From positions 124,001 to 188,000 of the forward strand of contig CALVNH010000001.1 in assembly GCA_944349635.1 (NCBI GenBank): 64,000 bases of DNA. Reading direction: 5' to 3'. Under the pieces are notes generated by a model. The model searched no databases, had not been told where the DNA came from, and was given only the letters and a program-made list of their open reading frames with translations. Below, piece by piece: positions 44,320 through 53,418 of the stretch (its first letter is position 1; every line of letters starts with the position of its first letter). Source of the DNA: an uncultured Clostridia bacterium (lineage in GTDB: Bacteria; Bacillota; Clostridia; Christensenellales; CAG-917). The position numbers and the translations under genes were made by a program.

Positions 44320-45795
44320 ATGTCTTCCGACGTTATAGGCGCAATCGCAGGCGGTTGCATTGCCGCGCTGATTGTTCTTTTCTTCCTCGTTCTCGTTTTG
44401 CGAACTTTGGCAAACCGTCCCGAAAAGGCTCCCGGCAAAGCTTCCGATTTGCCGCAAATCGACAAGGACGCCGCCGTGCGACACCTGCGCGAAGCGGTGC
44501 GAATACCGACCGTTTCCATGGTCGAGGATTACGCCGACAACGTTCAGCCCTTCATCGATTACCGCAACTGGCTGGAAAAAACCTATCCCCTTCTGCACGC
44601 CGCCGCAGAGCGCACAATCATAGAAGGGTACAGCCTCATTTTCAAAATCAAGGGCACCGATTCTTCCCTCAAAGGCGGCTGTTATCTCAGTCACATCGAC
44701 GTGGTTCCCGCGCCTGCGGACGGGTGGGAACATCCGCCGTTCGAAGGCGTGCTTACGGACGACGGCTACATCTACGGCAGAGGTTCGCAAGACATGAAAA
44801 GCCACATGATTGCTTTGTTGGAAGCCGTGGAATACCATCTGGCACATGGCAGAAAGTTCGCACGTGACCTCTATCTCTGCTTCGGTCACGATGAGGAACC
44901 CGGCAACTCCACCAGCGGCGCCGCCAACATAGTCCGTCATCTTAAAGCGCAGGGGGTTGAAATGGAATTCGTCATCGACGAAGGGGGCACCGTGCTTGAC
45001 GGAAAACTGTTGGGAATTCCTCACACCGTGGCGCTCGTCGGCGCGTGCGAAAAAGGCAACGGTGACCTCGAACTCGTGGTCAGGAAGTCGGGCGGGCACG
45101 CGTCCAATCCCAAGCCTCCCACGGCGGTAGGCTTGTTGTCCGAAGTCGTGGCGAAAGTCGAGTCACACCCCATGAAAACCCGCTGGACACCCATGACGAA
45201 GGAAACCTTCAAAGCCTTGTCGCCGTACTGCAAAGGCGCGTTCAAATTCGTGCTCACCAACCGCGACGTCTTTGCTCCCCTGCTCAAATTCGTGTTCACC
45301 AAAGTCGCTCCCATGACCAACGCACTCGTCCGCACCACATTCGCCCCCACGATGCTCTGGGGCAGCGAAGCCCGCAACGTCATTCCCAAAGAGGCACGAG
45401 CCAACATAAACTACCGCATGATAACGGGCGAAAACGCCGACGACGTCAAAGCCTATCTTACAAAACTCGTCGGAAAGAAAGCGGAAGTCAATCTTTTGTC
45501 CTATTCCGACCCGTCGCCCGAAGCCGACGTTCATTGCACGGCGTACGAAAGGCTGCGCGACACGATAACGGAAACTTTCGACGATATCGTCGTAGCTCCT
45601 TACATGTTCATCGCGGCGTCCGACGCGCGTTTTTACAATCCGCTCACCGACAACGTCTTCCGCTTCGGACCTTTCATCAACACGCTCGACGACCAGTCGA
45701 GAATACACGGTATCAACGAAAGACTGCACGTAGACCAGCTGGAAAAAGCCACACAGTTCTTCGTGAAGTGCCTTGACAGAATGCTTGCGGAATAA
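44320..45795 (+). CDS. M20 family metallopeptidase, PM20D1/carboxypeptidase S-like, membrane anchored
   Basis: The product is 491 residues. An N-terminal membrane helix (about residues 5-30) precedes an M20 catalytic domain. Metal ligands are seen in CYLSHIDVVPAPADGW (His), GRGSQDMKSH (Asp), FGHDEEPGN (the paired Glu) and near the end RIHGINERLHV (His). The lid domain starts near GHASNPKPPT. The length and GWEHPPF motif fit the PM20D1/CPS1 branch, which cleaves dipeptides or N-acyl amino acids. ATG at 44320 was chosen because GGAGG lies 5 nt upstream; upstream in-frame sequence is the promoter region. The gene is monocistronic with its own terminator. Confidence 0.9.
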   Translation: MSSDVIGAIAGGCIAALIVLFFLVLVLRTLANRPEKAPGKASDLPQIDKDAAVRHLREAVRIPTVSMVEDYADNVQPFIDYRNWLEKTYPLLHAAAERTIIEGYSLIFKIKGTDSSLKGGCYLSHIDVVPAPADGWEHPPFEGVLTDDGYIYGRGSQDMKSHMIALLEAVEYHLAHGRKFARDLYLCFGHDEEPGNSTSGAANIVRHLKAQGVEMEFVIDEGGTVLDGKLLGIPHTVALVGACEKGNGDLELVVRKSGGHASNPKPPTAVGLLSEVVAKVESHPMKTRWTPMTKETFKALSPYCKGAFKFVLTNRDVFAPLLKFVFTKVAPMTNALVRTTFAPTMLWGSEARNVIPKEARANINYRMITGENADDVKAYLTKLVGKKAEVNLLSYSDPSPEADVHCTAYERLRDTITETFDDIVVAPYMFIAASDARFYNPLTDNVFRFGPFINTLDDQSRIHGINERLHVDQLEKATQFFVKCLDRMLAE

Positions 45796-45818
45796 ACGAC
45801 GCACAAAACGACACGATG

Positions 45819-45847
45819 ACAGGAGGGCTTCGGCTCTCCTGTTGTTT
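45819..45847 (+). terminator. Intrinsic terminator of the M20 peptidase gene
   Basis: ACAGGAG pairs with CTCCTGT around a GC stem closed by a TTCG tetraloop, followed by TGTTT. It starts 24 bp after the stop. The following stretch 45848-46073 shows no gene. Confidence 0.85.
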
Positions 45848-46073
45848 ATGTTGCGCAAGCTCTTTTTACGCACATCGTGAAAATGCCGATGCCCGCGGAT
45901 GCCGATAACACAAGCACCGAGACACTCGGAAAAACGAAAGACGCACAAAACCGACAAACCGAACCCCCAAACGGAATTAAAGCCCGAATGCGCTCGGATT
46001 GCCAACCGAAATAGTGTCTGTATTTTCGTCAGCCGCAACACTTTGTGCCCGTCAAAAAATTTCCGATAAAGTC

Positions 46074-46102
46074 TTGAATTGTCATACAAATAATGATAAA
46101 AT
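46074..46102 (+). promoter_or_regulatory. Promoter for the DUF4364 gene
   Basis: TTGAAT (46074-46079) and TAAAAT (46097-46102) are 17 bp apart. Confidence 0.65.
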
Positions 46103-46140
46103 CCTATTCCCGTCGGAAATAATCGGAAAGAAGAATAGGA
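46102..46140 (+). repeat. Inverted repeat spanning the start site and Shine-Dalgarno of the DUF4364 gene
   Basis: Perfect 8-bp arms TCCTATTC (46102-46109) and GAATAGGA (46133-46140). The left arm covers the last -10 base and the likely start site, and the right arm includes part of AGGAGG. Since the left arm is barely transcribed, a DNA operator is as likely as an RNA hairpin. Confidence 0.45.
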
Positions 46141-46147
46141 GGGGACA

Positions 46148-46687
46148 GTGGATTACAATCAGGACGGCGTTTCCGCGCGCCTGGACAGCAAAGTTCAGAA
46201 GCTGATAATCTTGTTTGTATTCGACAGGATGGCAATTCCTTTGTCGGAAGCCACCCTTTTGGACGTTTGCACCTCCGACAACAACTGGCTGAGCTATATG
46301 GACTGCAAACAGTACCTGAACGAGCTCATCGAAACCAACCTTCTTTACCGCGTACCCAAAAGCGACTGCATCAACATAACGCAGGACGGCATAGGCTGTC
46401 TCGCGCTTTTCTTCACACGCATTCCTTCCTCCATAAGAGACGACATCAACGTCTACGCCCGCGAAAACAGAATGCGTTTCAAAAAGCGTCAATCCTATTT
46501 CTGCGATTATTCCAAGAACGCCGACGGCACTTACACCGTGATTATGAAAATCAACAGCGACATCGCAACGCTGATGGAATTGAAACTGGTCGTCGCCAAC
46601 AGGCAACTTGCGAAATATCTGTATAAGAGCTGGGTGGATAAGGCGTCACAGACCTACGCGCTTATTCACGACACTTTGTTGGACTGA
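46148..46687 (+). CDS. DUF4364 family protein
   Basis: The product is 179 residues. Residues 10-85 form a winged-helix-like domain (DSKVQKLIILFVFDRMAIPL, then LNELIETNLLYRVPKSDCIN and ITQDGIGCLALFF). The remaining 90 residues are a small alpha-beta domain. DUF4364 is common in clostridia and is thought to be a PadR/winged-helix-like regulator, but no target is known. The start is GTG at 46148, with AGGAGGGG upstream. It has its own promoter, and an inverted repeat overlaps the start region, which could be autoregulation. Confidence 0.88.
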   Translation: MDYNQDGVSARLDSKVQKLIILFVFDRMAIPLSEATLLDVCTSDNNWLSYMDCKQYLNELIETNLLYRVPKSDCINITQDGIGCLALFFTRIPSSIRDDINVYARENRMRFKKRQSYFCDYSKNADGTYTVIMKINSDIATLMELKLVVANRQLAKYLYKSWVDKASQTYALIHDTLLD

Positions 46688-46711
46688 TTGCTTCCGCGGA
46701 AGTCAACCGCG
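46686..46711 (+). terminator. Possible terminator of the DUF4364 gene
   Basis: TTGCTTCC and GGAAG(T)CAA form an 8-bp stem with one bulged T and a 2-nt apex, followed by a GC pause and only TTTT. It begins at the stop codon. The stem is good but the T run is short. Confidence 0.4.
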
Positions 46712-46735
46712 TTTTCCCACACACAACCCAGAATT

Positions 46736-46759
46736 CCGACACACTTACCGACACACTTA
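46736..46759. repeat. Two tandem 12-bp repeats
   Basis: CCGACACACTTA occurs twice head to tail. The 46688-47085 spacer around it has no gene that I can support, and open frames there run through the terminator at 47086. Confidence 0.5.
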
Positions 46760-47084
46760 TCGTGTTCCGCCGAGAAGAACCGCAAAACACCCTCGCAGAG
46801 CACAAATCGTGTTTTTACAAAAAAAATCGCGCACGGAACGTCAACAGGAGAAAACCGACGGAACTCACAAGGCGTCGGCAATCCGCACGACGCATAACGA
46901 AAGCTCGAAACGTCTGCGGAAAAACGTTCTTGAAATTCCACGCTCGACACGGAGCGAGTCCGGTCGCGGAAGCAGCTCGCGGCGGACGCTCGACGGCTTT
47001 TCCCGACGAGCCGCACAGCGGAACACGCGAGTGCGCAAAGCAATGCGGCGTCCAACGTATGACGACACGGCGTCAGCGACAACG

Positions 47085-47116
47085 AAAAAAAGCCCTTCCT
47101 TGCGGAAGAGCTTTTT
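47085..47116. terminator. Bidirectional terminator for the MDR gene (minus) and upstream plus-strand transcripts
   Basis: A stem of AAGC-x-CTTCC with GGAAG-x-GCTT and a TTGC loop has A/T runs on both sides. It lies about 115 bp after the stop of the minus-strand dehydrogenase-like gene and 400 bp after DUF4364. Confidence 0.75.
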
Positions 47117-47229
47117 GTCTGTCTGAAAAATTTTCGGGTCCGGTCGGTTTTCGGGTTCGGTCGATGTCGCCGTCAGGAACGCGAGGGTAAAGCCGCGGGC
47201 TACGAGTGCTCACGGATGCTTTGCGACAC

Positions 47230-48216
47230 TCAGTCCACGGAAACGACTATCTTGTTGTATTGGTTGGGATATTTCGCACACTGTGCCACCATTTCGGGCA
47301 CATCCTCGAAATCTATGCGGGAATTTATGAGTCCGTTGGTTTTGATTATTCTGTTTGCCAACAGATTTATTGCGGACGACATTTCGCCGTATCCGTCGGC
47401 AACGCCCATCAGCCTCAGTTGTTTCGAAAGAATGACGCCGGCGTCGATGTTGTGTCCCGCACGCACGGAATAGCCCGCTATCACCACTTCGCCTTTGTCC
47501 TTGACCAGACGGAAAGCGCAGTTGAACGGCACTCCGTCGCCGACATACACCGATGCCTCCGCCATGCGTCCCCCCGTGATTTCTTCGACGCGGCGTTCCA
47601 GGTTGTCGTAAGTCGGATTCAGCGCGTAATACACGCCCCAGCTGCTTGCAAGCGCAAGTTTTTCGGCGTCGAGGTCCACCAACACGGGAATCATCTGATA
47701 GTAAAGAGTGAGTTGAGACAATATAAGCCCCAGAGTGCTTGCGCCGACTATGACGACAAAGTCTCCCTTGTCGACTTCGAGGCTGTTGAGCACATTGTTC
47801 GCAAGAGCGACATACTCGGCAAACACCGCCTCGTCATCCGGAATGCCGTCGGGAAGCGCATAGACGTTGTCGGCGGGAACGGAAGCGAAATCGCTGAGCA
47901 GTCCGTCCGTATCCACGCCCAACACACGCACGCGTTTCACGCCGTGTTCCTCGTACTTGACGAACGGACTGACCACCACGCGTGAGCCCATTTTCAGACC
48001 CAGGTTGTCGTAATCTTCCGACACATAGGCTATTGCGGAGTGTCCCGGCACGGTAAGATTGGGATTCTTGTCAACGGAATCGGAAGCGAAATAAGCAAAA
48101 TCGGTGGAAGAAATCGCCACCTTTGAGAGCTTGACTTTGACCTCGTCGTCGGACTTGTGCAGAACGCTCTCGACAAGTTTGATGCGTTCAAGGCACTCGA
48201 TATGCCAGGACTTCAT
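47230..48216 (-). CDS. Zinc-less MDR (alcohol-dehydrogenase-like) protein
   Basis: The product is 328 residues with the GroES-like plus Rossmann layout of medium-chain dehydrogenases (Rossmann glycines in VIVGASTLGLILSQL near residue 160). The usual catalytic zinc ligands are missing: the Cys of CxTDxH is Ser in ISSTDFAYF, and GHE is GHS in VPGHSAIAYV. The four-Cys structural zinc loop is also absent. It may be an NAD(P)-dependent reductase of quinone-oxidoreductase or polyol type, or catalytically changed. ATG at 48216 follows GAGGTG. It sits where many clostridia have rplU and rpmA downstream of rng, so the gene order is rearranged here. Confidence 0.8.
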   Translation of the reverse strand: MKSWHIECLERIKLVESVLHKSDDEVKVKLSKVAISSTDFAYFASDSVDKNPNLTVPGHSAIAYVSEDYDNLGLKMGSRVVVSPFVKYEEHGVKRVRVLGVDTDGLLSDFASVPADNVYALPDGIPDDEAVFAEYVALANNVLNSLEVDKGDFVVIVGASTLGLILSQLTLYYQMIPVLVDLDAEKLALASSWGVYYALNPTYDNLERRVEEITGGRMAEASVYVGDGVPFNCAFRLVKDKGEVVIAGYSVRAGHNIDAGVILSKQLRLMGVADGYGEMSSAINLLANRIIKTNGLINSRIDFEDVPEMVAQCAKYPNQYNKIVVSVD

Positions 48217-48327
48217 ATTCACCTCGCCCTTCCGGAATCGACGCCGCACGGCGCCGCAGGCACATGCGTTCCTGTCCGGACGGAAATAATTTTAACACAA
48301 ATCGCCGTTCTGCGCAAGTGCGCACGC

Positions 48328-49788
48328 TCAATACAGCAACCTGGCGCAGGAAGGCAACGTGAGCACTTTGTCGTCGAGCCCGCGAATTTCGAAAGCGTCC
48401 CGCTTGACGGATTCGTCGGGAATCATATAAATGCGCTTGCCCTTCCACAGTCCCGCCGTCTCTCTGACCATTATTTTGTAATTGAAAACACAGTCACACA
48501 CGGACGGGTTCAGGCGTACCGTATATGCGGAATGTCTGTGCACCAGCGTATAATCTATCAATTCGTCGCGCAGATTCAGCGCAAGGTGCGCCCCCGACAC
48601 GACGCGCCCGCCCATACAGTCCGGACACGCGTCCAGCATAAAGCTGTCGGCAGGCAGACGGGTGCGCTTGCGCGTGAGTTCCACAAGCCCCAGGTTGGTC
48701 ATGGACACGACCGACGTTTTCAATCTGTCCTTTTTCAGTTCCGCGCGCAGAAGCTCCACGACGGCACGCTTGTGTTCGTCCTGCTGCATATCTATGAAAT
48801 CAATGATGACGATACCGCTGATGTTCCTCAACCGCAGTTGTTTGGCAATGGTCACCGCCGCAGCGCAGTTGGTTCTGAACACGGTGTCCTCCAAATCCTT
48901 GGAGCCGACGTAACGCCCTGTGTTGACGTCGATTACCGTAAGGGCCTCCGTCTTGTCGATTACGATGTACGCGCCGCCCTCCACTTCGACCCGACGTTCC
49001 GCAAGTTTGTCAACCTGCGCCGCAATGCCGTAATGGCGGAAAATGTTTCTGTCCCCGCCGTAGATTTCGATTTTCGCGTCGCCGACTCTGCCCGCCAGCA
49101 TATCCGCTAGTTCCGCTTCGTTGACGACGACTCTGTCCATGTTCTCGCCGTGAATATCCCTCACAACTCTTTCCAGCAACTGAGCTTCGCGAAAAACAAC
49201 GGAAGTGGGAAGCGCAGAATCGTAACTCCTTTCAACGGCTTTCCATTGTTCGGCAAGCACGGCAATCTCGTCGGTAATATCACAATCTCCCGCGTTTATC
49301 GCCGCAGAACGCACGATAAACCCCATGTTTTGCGGACAAACGGAATCAATCAGTTCTTCCAGATAGCGACGCCTCTCCTCGTCCTCGATTTTGCGGGATA
49401 CGCCTCTGAAACGGTTCTTCGGCAGCAGCACCGTGTAATAGCCCGGCAATGTGATGTCGAGAGTGAGTCTTGCGCCCTTCATATCGAACTGTTCTTTGAC
49501 CACCTGACACATAACCGTGTCGCCCGGCGACAGCTTAGGCAGACTTTCGGACGCGCGCTTCTTCTCGTCGCCGTCCTCACCCACGTAAAGGAATCCGTTT
49601 CTTTCCAGTCCGATGTTGACGAACGCGGCTTTCATTCCGCCCAGCACGTTTTCCACCTTTCCTTTGTAGATGTTGCCGACGTGTCCGCGAGCGGAAACGT
49701 GCTCCGCCAGAAATTCAACGAGTTCCCCGTCTTCGACAAGCGCGGCACGCACGAAGAAAGGATTGTAATCGATGAACAAACTTTTCAT
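48328..49788 (-). CDS. rng: Ribonuclease E/G family endoribonuclease
   Basis: The product is 486 residues, the RNase G size without the long RNase E scaffold tail. It opens MKSLFIDYNPFFVRAALVED with the S1 domain GNIYKGKVENVLGGMKAAFV. Catalytic Asp residues lie in LTVIDVNTGRYVGSKDLEDT and in GIVIIDFIDM. The zinc-link cysteines are in DACPDCMGGRV. It cleaves single-stranded AU-rich RNA and matures rRNA. The start at 49788 has AAGGA at a rather long 12-nt spacing. It follows the TIGR03960/TIGR03936 pair, the usual clostridial order. Confidence 0.95.
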   Translation of the reverse strand: MKSLFIDYNPFFVRAALVEDGELVEFLAEHVSARGHVGNIYKGKVENVLGGMKAAFVNIGLERNGFLYVGEDGDEKKRASESLPKLSPGDTVMCQVVKEQFDMKGARLTLDITLPGYYTVLLPKNRFRGVSRKIEDEERRRYLEELIDSVCPQNMGFIVRSAAINAGDCDITDEIAVLAEQWKAVERSYDSALPTSVVFREAQLLERVVRDIHGENMDRVVVNEAELADMLAGRVGDAKIEIYGGDRNIFRHYGIAAQVDKLAERRVEVEGGAYIVIDKTEALTVIDVNTGRYVGSKDLEDTVFRTNCAAAVTIAKQLRLRNISGIVIIDFIDMQQDEHKRAVVELLRAELKKDRLKTSVVSMTNLGLVELTRKRTRLPADSFMLDACPDCMGGRVVSGAHLALNLRDELIDYTLVHRHSAYTVRLNPSVCDCVFNYKIMVRETAGLWKGKRIYMIPDESVKRDAFEIRGLDDKVLTLPSCARLLY

Positions 49789-49865
49789 TCCGAATCTATA
49801 TCCTTAAAATTTTATATCGCACAAAAGACGCAAAACGCTCCGACCGCTGCCCGTGCCCGCAGTTC

Positions 49866-50510
49866 TCAAACTGTCGGAAACGACGACAGATAGTCGTCGA
49901 CGTCCCGCAAAACGCCGTTCTCCGCGCGGACGTATTGAGCAAGTTTCAGAGTGTCGGGAAGCGCTCCCGCGCACAGTCCTTCGCGACGGAATGCGTCGAA
50001 CACCCTGTCTGCACGCAAAGTCACATTGCCCGCCGCCAGAGTCAGCACCGTCAACCCGTCCTTCTCGGACACGCCGAAAATGCGTTCGGTTGCGTCCTCA
50101 CATACGGTTTCACCCTTTTTGCTAAACTCGATTCGCAGTCCTTTCTCCGCGGCGTAACTGCCCACCGGACACGGGAAAAGATAGTCTGCGGCAACTATTC
50201 TGCCCGCCAAGTTGGGATTGCCCGCCACGTCGAAGCTTTTCACCGCACGCATATCGGCACCCACCGCCGCATTGTATCTCTCCATCACCTCTTCCGCGGA
50301 CATATCCGTGTCTATGGCAACGTACTCCGCAAGAGAGCCCACTCCCACGGAACAAGGCGGAGAAAAGAACACGAGAGCGTGAGGATTGAACCCCTGCGAA
50401 TATTTAACCGGAATTTCCGCGCGTCTCAAAATTCGTGCCGCCTGACGCAGAACGTCGATGTGAGAGACGAAACGGGCGTTGCCGAGGCGCAGATATTTCA
50501 GAACTTTCAT
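49866..50510 (-). CDS. TIGR03936/DUF2344 radical-SAM-linked protein
   Basis: The product is 214 residues beginning MKVLKYLRLGNARFVSHIDV, with AEIPVKYSQGFNPHALVFFS, the hallmark of the DUF2344 family that always pairs with a TIGR03960 radical SAM protein, sometimes as a fusion. Its function is unknown. The ATG overlaps the TGA of the radical SAM gene (ATGA), so 50510 is the start; in-frame sequence beyond it is antisense-like overlap and was rejected. The partner and rng neighbours suggest an RNA- or ribosome-related modification, which is inference. Confidence 0.94.
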   Translation of the reverse strand: MKVLKYLRLGNARFVSHIDVLRQAARILRRAEIPVKYSQGFNPHALVFFSPPCSVGVGSLAEYVAIDTDMSAEEVMERYNAAVGADMRAVKSFDVAGNPNLAGRIVAADYLFPCPVGSYAAEKGLRIEFSKKGETVCEDATERIFGVSEKDGLTVLTLAAGNVTLRADRVFDAFRREGLCAGALPDTLKLAQYVRAENGVLRDVDDYLSSFPTV

Positions 50511-52273
50511 ATTATCGTGCACCTCCCAAGCTTGTTTGCGCCGCACCCGTTGCAACCCTCGCGGCAATTCTTCGTAGTCACGCCGAGGTAGGCGAGTTCG
50601 CGTTGAGCTTTGAGATATTTCTTGCTTACGCCCGTATCGATGAAATCCCACGGCAAATCGGCGTCCGGGTCGATGGCGCCCGTAAAACGGTTTATATCCG
50701 CGCCGCAGTCGGCAAAAGCCCGCGTCCAGGCATTCCAGTCGAACTGCTCCGTCCAGCTGTCGAAACGCGCTCCCGACTCGTAGGCGCGGACTATGACGGC
50801 GGACAGGCTGCGGTCGCCGCGGGCAAGAGCCGCTTCCAGAACGGACGATTCCGCACCGTGCCAGGAGAACGTCACGCCCTTTATCGCACGGAGTAATCCG
50901 CGCAGATAGTTTTGTTTTCTCAACATCTCTTCCATGGAAATCTGCGCTTCCCATTGGAACGGCGTGCAGGGCTTGGGAATGAACACCGCGCAACTTACGG
51001 ACACGGTGAGATTCCTTTTGCCCGTGGTCGCGACGTACAGCCCGCGCAGACGGCGGCATATCTCGGCTATACCCGCGATGTCCTCGTCCGTTTCGGTGGG
51101 AAGACCGAGCATGAAATAGAGTTTGACGTTGGAGTATCCCGCCTCAAAGGCCTTTCCGATGTTGTCGATTTCCGCGTCGGTGACGTTCTTGTTGATGACG
51201 TCGCGCAACCGCTGTGTGCCTGCTTCGGGCGCAAAAGTGAGCGAACTTCTTCTTGATTCCTGCGCCATTTCGCCGCTGAAACTGGAAAGTCTGAGACTGG
51301 GCAAGGCAAGATTTACATGCTTGTCGTGCACGAAACCGCGCAGTCTGTCCATAAGCTCTTTGAGCCCGGAATAATCCCCCGTTGACAAAGAACACATGGA
51401 AATCTCGCCGTATCCCGTGGACTCCACCGCCTGCTTTGCGTATTCGGCGCATTTTTCGGCACTGCGCTCTCTTATTGGTCTGTAATAGTACCCCGCCTGG
51501 CAGAATCTGCAACCGCTTGCGCAACCGCGGTAAAGTTCCAACGTCACGCGTTCGTGCACCGCCTCGACGTTGGGCACGAGAGGATTGACGGGATACACGG
51601 AGTTCTCGAAATCGGCAACCACGGCCTTGACCACGGTTTCTCCCTCCTCGTGAAGGGAAGGAACATACACGCCCCCAATCTTTTTTGCTTCTTCCAGAAC
51701 GCGCCTTTTGCTCCACCCTTTGCTTTTTCCCTCCTCGACGAGGCGCAAAAGCGCGAAGTCCACGCCCTCGCCTTCTCCTACCACGACGCAATCGAAGAAA
51801 TCGGCAAACGGCTCGGGATTTACGGCACAGGGACCGCCCGCGATAATCAAAGGGAAATCCTCTCCTCTGTCGCGGGAATAAAACGGAATGCCCGCAAGGT
51901 CGAGCATATAAAGAATGTTTGTATACAACAATTCGAACTGCAATGAGAATCCGACAACGTCGAACTCTTTGAGCGGAGTGCCGCTTTCGAGAGAAAGCAG
52001 AGGAATGCCGTTCGAGCGCATTTTCTCGGCAAGGTCGGCTTTCGGCGCGTAACAACGCTCCGCGGCGTAATCTTCGTGCGCGTTGATTTCGGAATAGAGA
52101 ATCTGCAAGCCGAGATTGCTCATTCCTATTTCGTACAAATCGGGAAAACAAAAACAGAATCTGGCTTTGACGTTGCCGGATTTTTCGGGTGTGTTCCACT
52201 CGCCGCCCGTGTAACGGGCAGGCTTTTCCACTTCGGGAAGAAGCGAAATCAATCTATCTCTGAAACTTTTCAT
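50507..52273 (-). CDS. TIGR03960 family B12-binding-like radical SAM protein
   Basis: The product is 588 residues. The N-terminal half resembles a cobalamin-binding-like domain (RFCFCFPDLYEIGMSNLGLQ, and later LIIAGGPCAVNPEPFADFFD). The radical SAM core starts near residue 245 with LYRGCASGCRFCQAGYYYRP, giving CxxxCxxC for the 4Fe-4S cluster. TFAPEAGTQRLRDVINKNVT is a conserved core strand. The C-terminus has extra cysteines in NCREGCNGCGANKLGRC, perhaps another cluster. The substrate is unknown. It is co-translated with the TIGR03936 partner. Confidence 0.94.
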   Translation of the reverse strand: MKSFRDRLISLLPEVEKPARYTGGEWNTPEKSGNVKARFCFCFPDLYEIGMSNLGLQILYSEINAHEDYAAERCYAPKADLAEKMRSNGIPLLSLESGTPLKEFDVVGFSLQFELLYTNILYMLDLAGIPFYSRDRGEDFPLIIAGGPCAVNPEPFADFFDCVVVGEGEGVDFALLRLVEEGKSKGWSKRRVLEEAKKIGGVYVPSLHEEGETVVKAVVADFENSVYPVNPLVPNVEAVHERVTLELYRGCASGCRFCQAGYYYRPIRERSAEKCAEYAKQAVESTGYGEISMCSLSTGDYSGLKELMDRLRGFVHDKHVNLALPSLRLSSFSGEMAQESRRSSLTFAPEAGTQRLRDVINKNVTDAEIDNIGKAFEAGYSNVKLYFMLGLPTETDEDIAGIAEICRRLRGLYVATTGKRNLTVSVSCAVFIPKPCTPFQWEAQISMEEMLRKQNYLRGLLRAIKGVTFSWHGAESSVLEAALARGDRSLSAVIVRAYESGARFDSWTEQFDWNAWTRAFADCGADINRFTGAIDPDADLPWDFIDTGVSKKYLKAQRELAYLGVTTKNCREGCNGCGANKLGRCTII

Positions 52274-52313
52274 CTCGATTACGCCCGAAACAACGTACGG
52301 ACGGAAGCGCGCC

Positions 52314-53264
52314 TCAGTCTTTCATCGTGAGAGCGGCGGCTCCTATGATACCGGCGTCGTTGCCGAGAGTGGCGGCGACAACGCGAATGGGCGGATTGAA
52401 CTCCGCACCGTAAATATTCCGTGCGACGTACTCCTGCAAAGGTTTGATGAGCGTATCCCCTTCCTTTGAGATTCCGCCGCCTATGATAAACACTTCGGGA
52501 TAAAGCAGGTTGGCAAGGCTCACAAGCCCCATTCCGATGTACTTGATATATCTGTCAAGCACGCGTTTCGCCACTTTATCGCCCATTTTTGCCGCGATAA
52601 ACACGGTTTTGCCGTCAAATCCCTGCTCTGCCGCAACCTTGTTGAGCAGACTTTCGGGGTGCTTTTTCATCGCCGTTTCAGTCTGGCGCAAGAGAGCGCT
52701 TGCAGAGGCGTACGCCTCGTAATGACCGCGTTTGCCGCAACCGCACATCGCACCGCCGATTCCAATCTGAATGTGCCCGCCTTCCGCACCTGCGGATTTG
52801 TTGCCCGTTATCAGCCTGCCGTCCGCAACGATACCCGTGCCCAATCCCGTGCCCAATGTCACGGTCACGCTGTTGCTTGCGCCGTTGCCCGCGCCGAACA
52901 GAGTTTCGGCAAGCGCGGCGCAGTTGGCGTCGTTGCTTATTCTGATGTTTTCGAAGCCGAGGTTCTTTTTCAGAATGCCCACAACGGGGGTATCCGCGAA
53001 ATTGATGTTGCAACAGTATCTGACAACGCCTTCCGCGTCGTTGACGGAACCCGGCGAACCCAACCCTATTCCGCAGATGTCCGCAAGAGAAAGTCCCTGC
53101 TCCTCCAACAGCCCGCGGATAAGCCGTTCTATGTCGCCGACGATTTCTTCCGAAGGCTTACGCGCCTGCGTGACAACGGTCTTTTTCGCGAAAATGTGCC
53201 CATTCTCGTCGGTAATGCCTGCCTTTATGGACATTCCTCCAATGTCGACACCGATGTAACGCAT
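52314..53264 (-). CDS. ROK family glucokinase
   Basis: The product is 316 residues. The ATP-binding start MRYIGVDIGGMSIKAGI and TLGTGLGTGIVADG are the ROK phosphate motifs. The zinc-binding HIQIGIGGAMCGCGKRGHYE (His-x9-CxCG-x-x-G-x-x-E type) is present, as in glucokinases and repressors of the ROK family; there is no DNA-binding domain, so it is a kinase. It phosphorylates glucose or a related hexose. GGAGG precedes the ATG, with a promoter and a stem-loop upstream. Its position between the M50 protease and TIGR03960 interrupts a usually contiguous cluster. Confidence 0.92.
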   Translation of the reverse strand: MRYIGVDIGGMSIKAGITDENGHIFAKKTVVTQARKPSEEIVGDIERLIRGLLEEQGLSLADICGIGLGSPGSVNDAEGVVRYCCNINFADTPVVGILKKNLGFENIRISNDANCAALAETLFGAGNGASNSVTVTLGTGLGTGIVADGRLITGNKSAGAEGGHIQIGIGGAMCGCGKRGHYEAYASASALLRQTETAMKKHPESLLNKVAAEQGFDGKTVFIAAKMGDKVAKRVLDRYIKYIGMGLVSLANLLYPEVFIIGGGISKEGDTLIKPLQEYVARNIYGAEFNPPIRVVAATLGNDAGIIGAAALTMKD

Positions 53265-53280
53265 AACTCCTCCGCAAAGT

Positions 53281-53297
53281 CGCGCGTCGGACGCGCG
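53281..53297 (-). promoter_or_regulatory. Stem-loop before the ROK kinase Shine-Dalgarno
   Basis: A perfect 7-bp stem CGCGCGT/ACGCGCG with a 3-nt loop lies 7 nt before GGAGG and about 19 nt from the predicted transcript start. Confidence 0.5.
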
Positions 53298-53322
53298 AAC
53301 GTGAAAGCATATTTATGCAGTA

Positions 53323-53351
53323 ATATTATCCCAAACCGACGGGAAAGTCAA
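53323..53351 (-). promoter_or_regulatory. Sigma-A promoter for the ROK kinase gene
   Basis: TTGACT (53346-53351) and TAATAT (53323-53328) are 17 bp apart. Confidence 0.7.
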
Positions 53352-53418
53352 GGACAGCGCGCAAACAGCGCTGTTACGCAAAATCAGCAAGCGCAAAAAT
53401 GTCATTGCTCGGAAACGG

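Noticed and set aside
46762..47190. A 142-codon open frame after the DUF4364 gene
   Set aside because: It runs through the bidirectional terminator at 47085-47116 and has an Arg-rich product without any motif.
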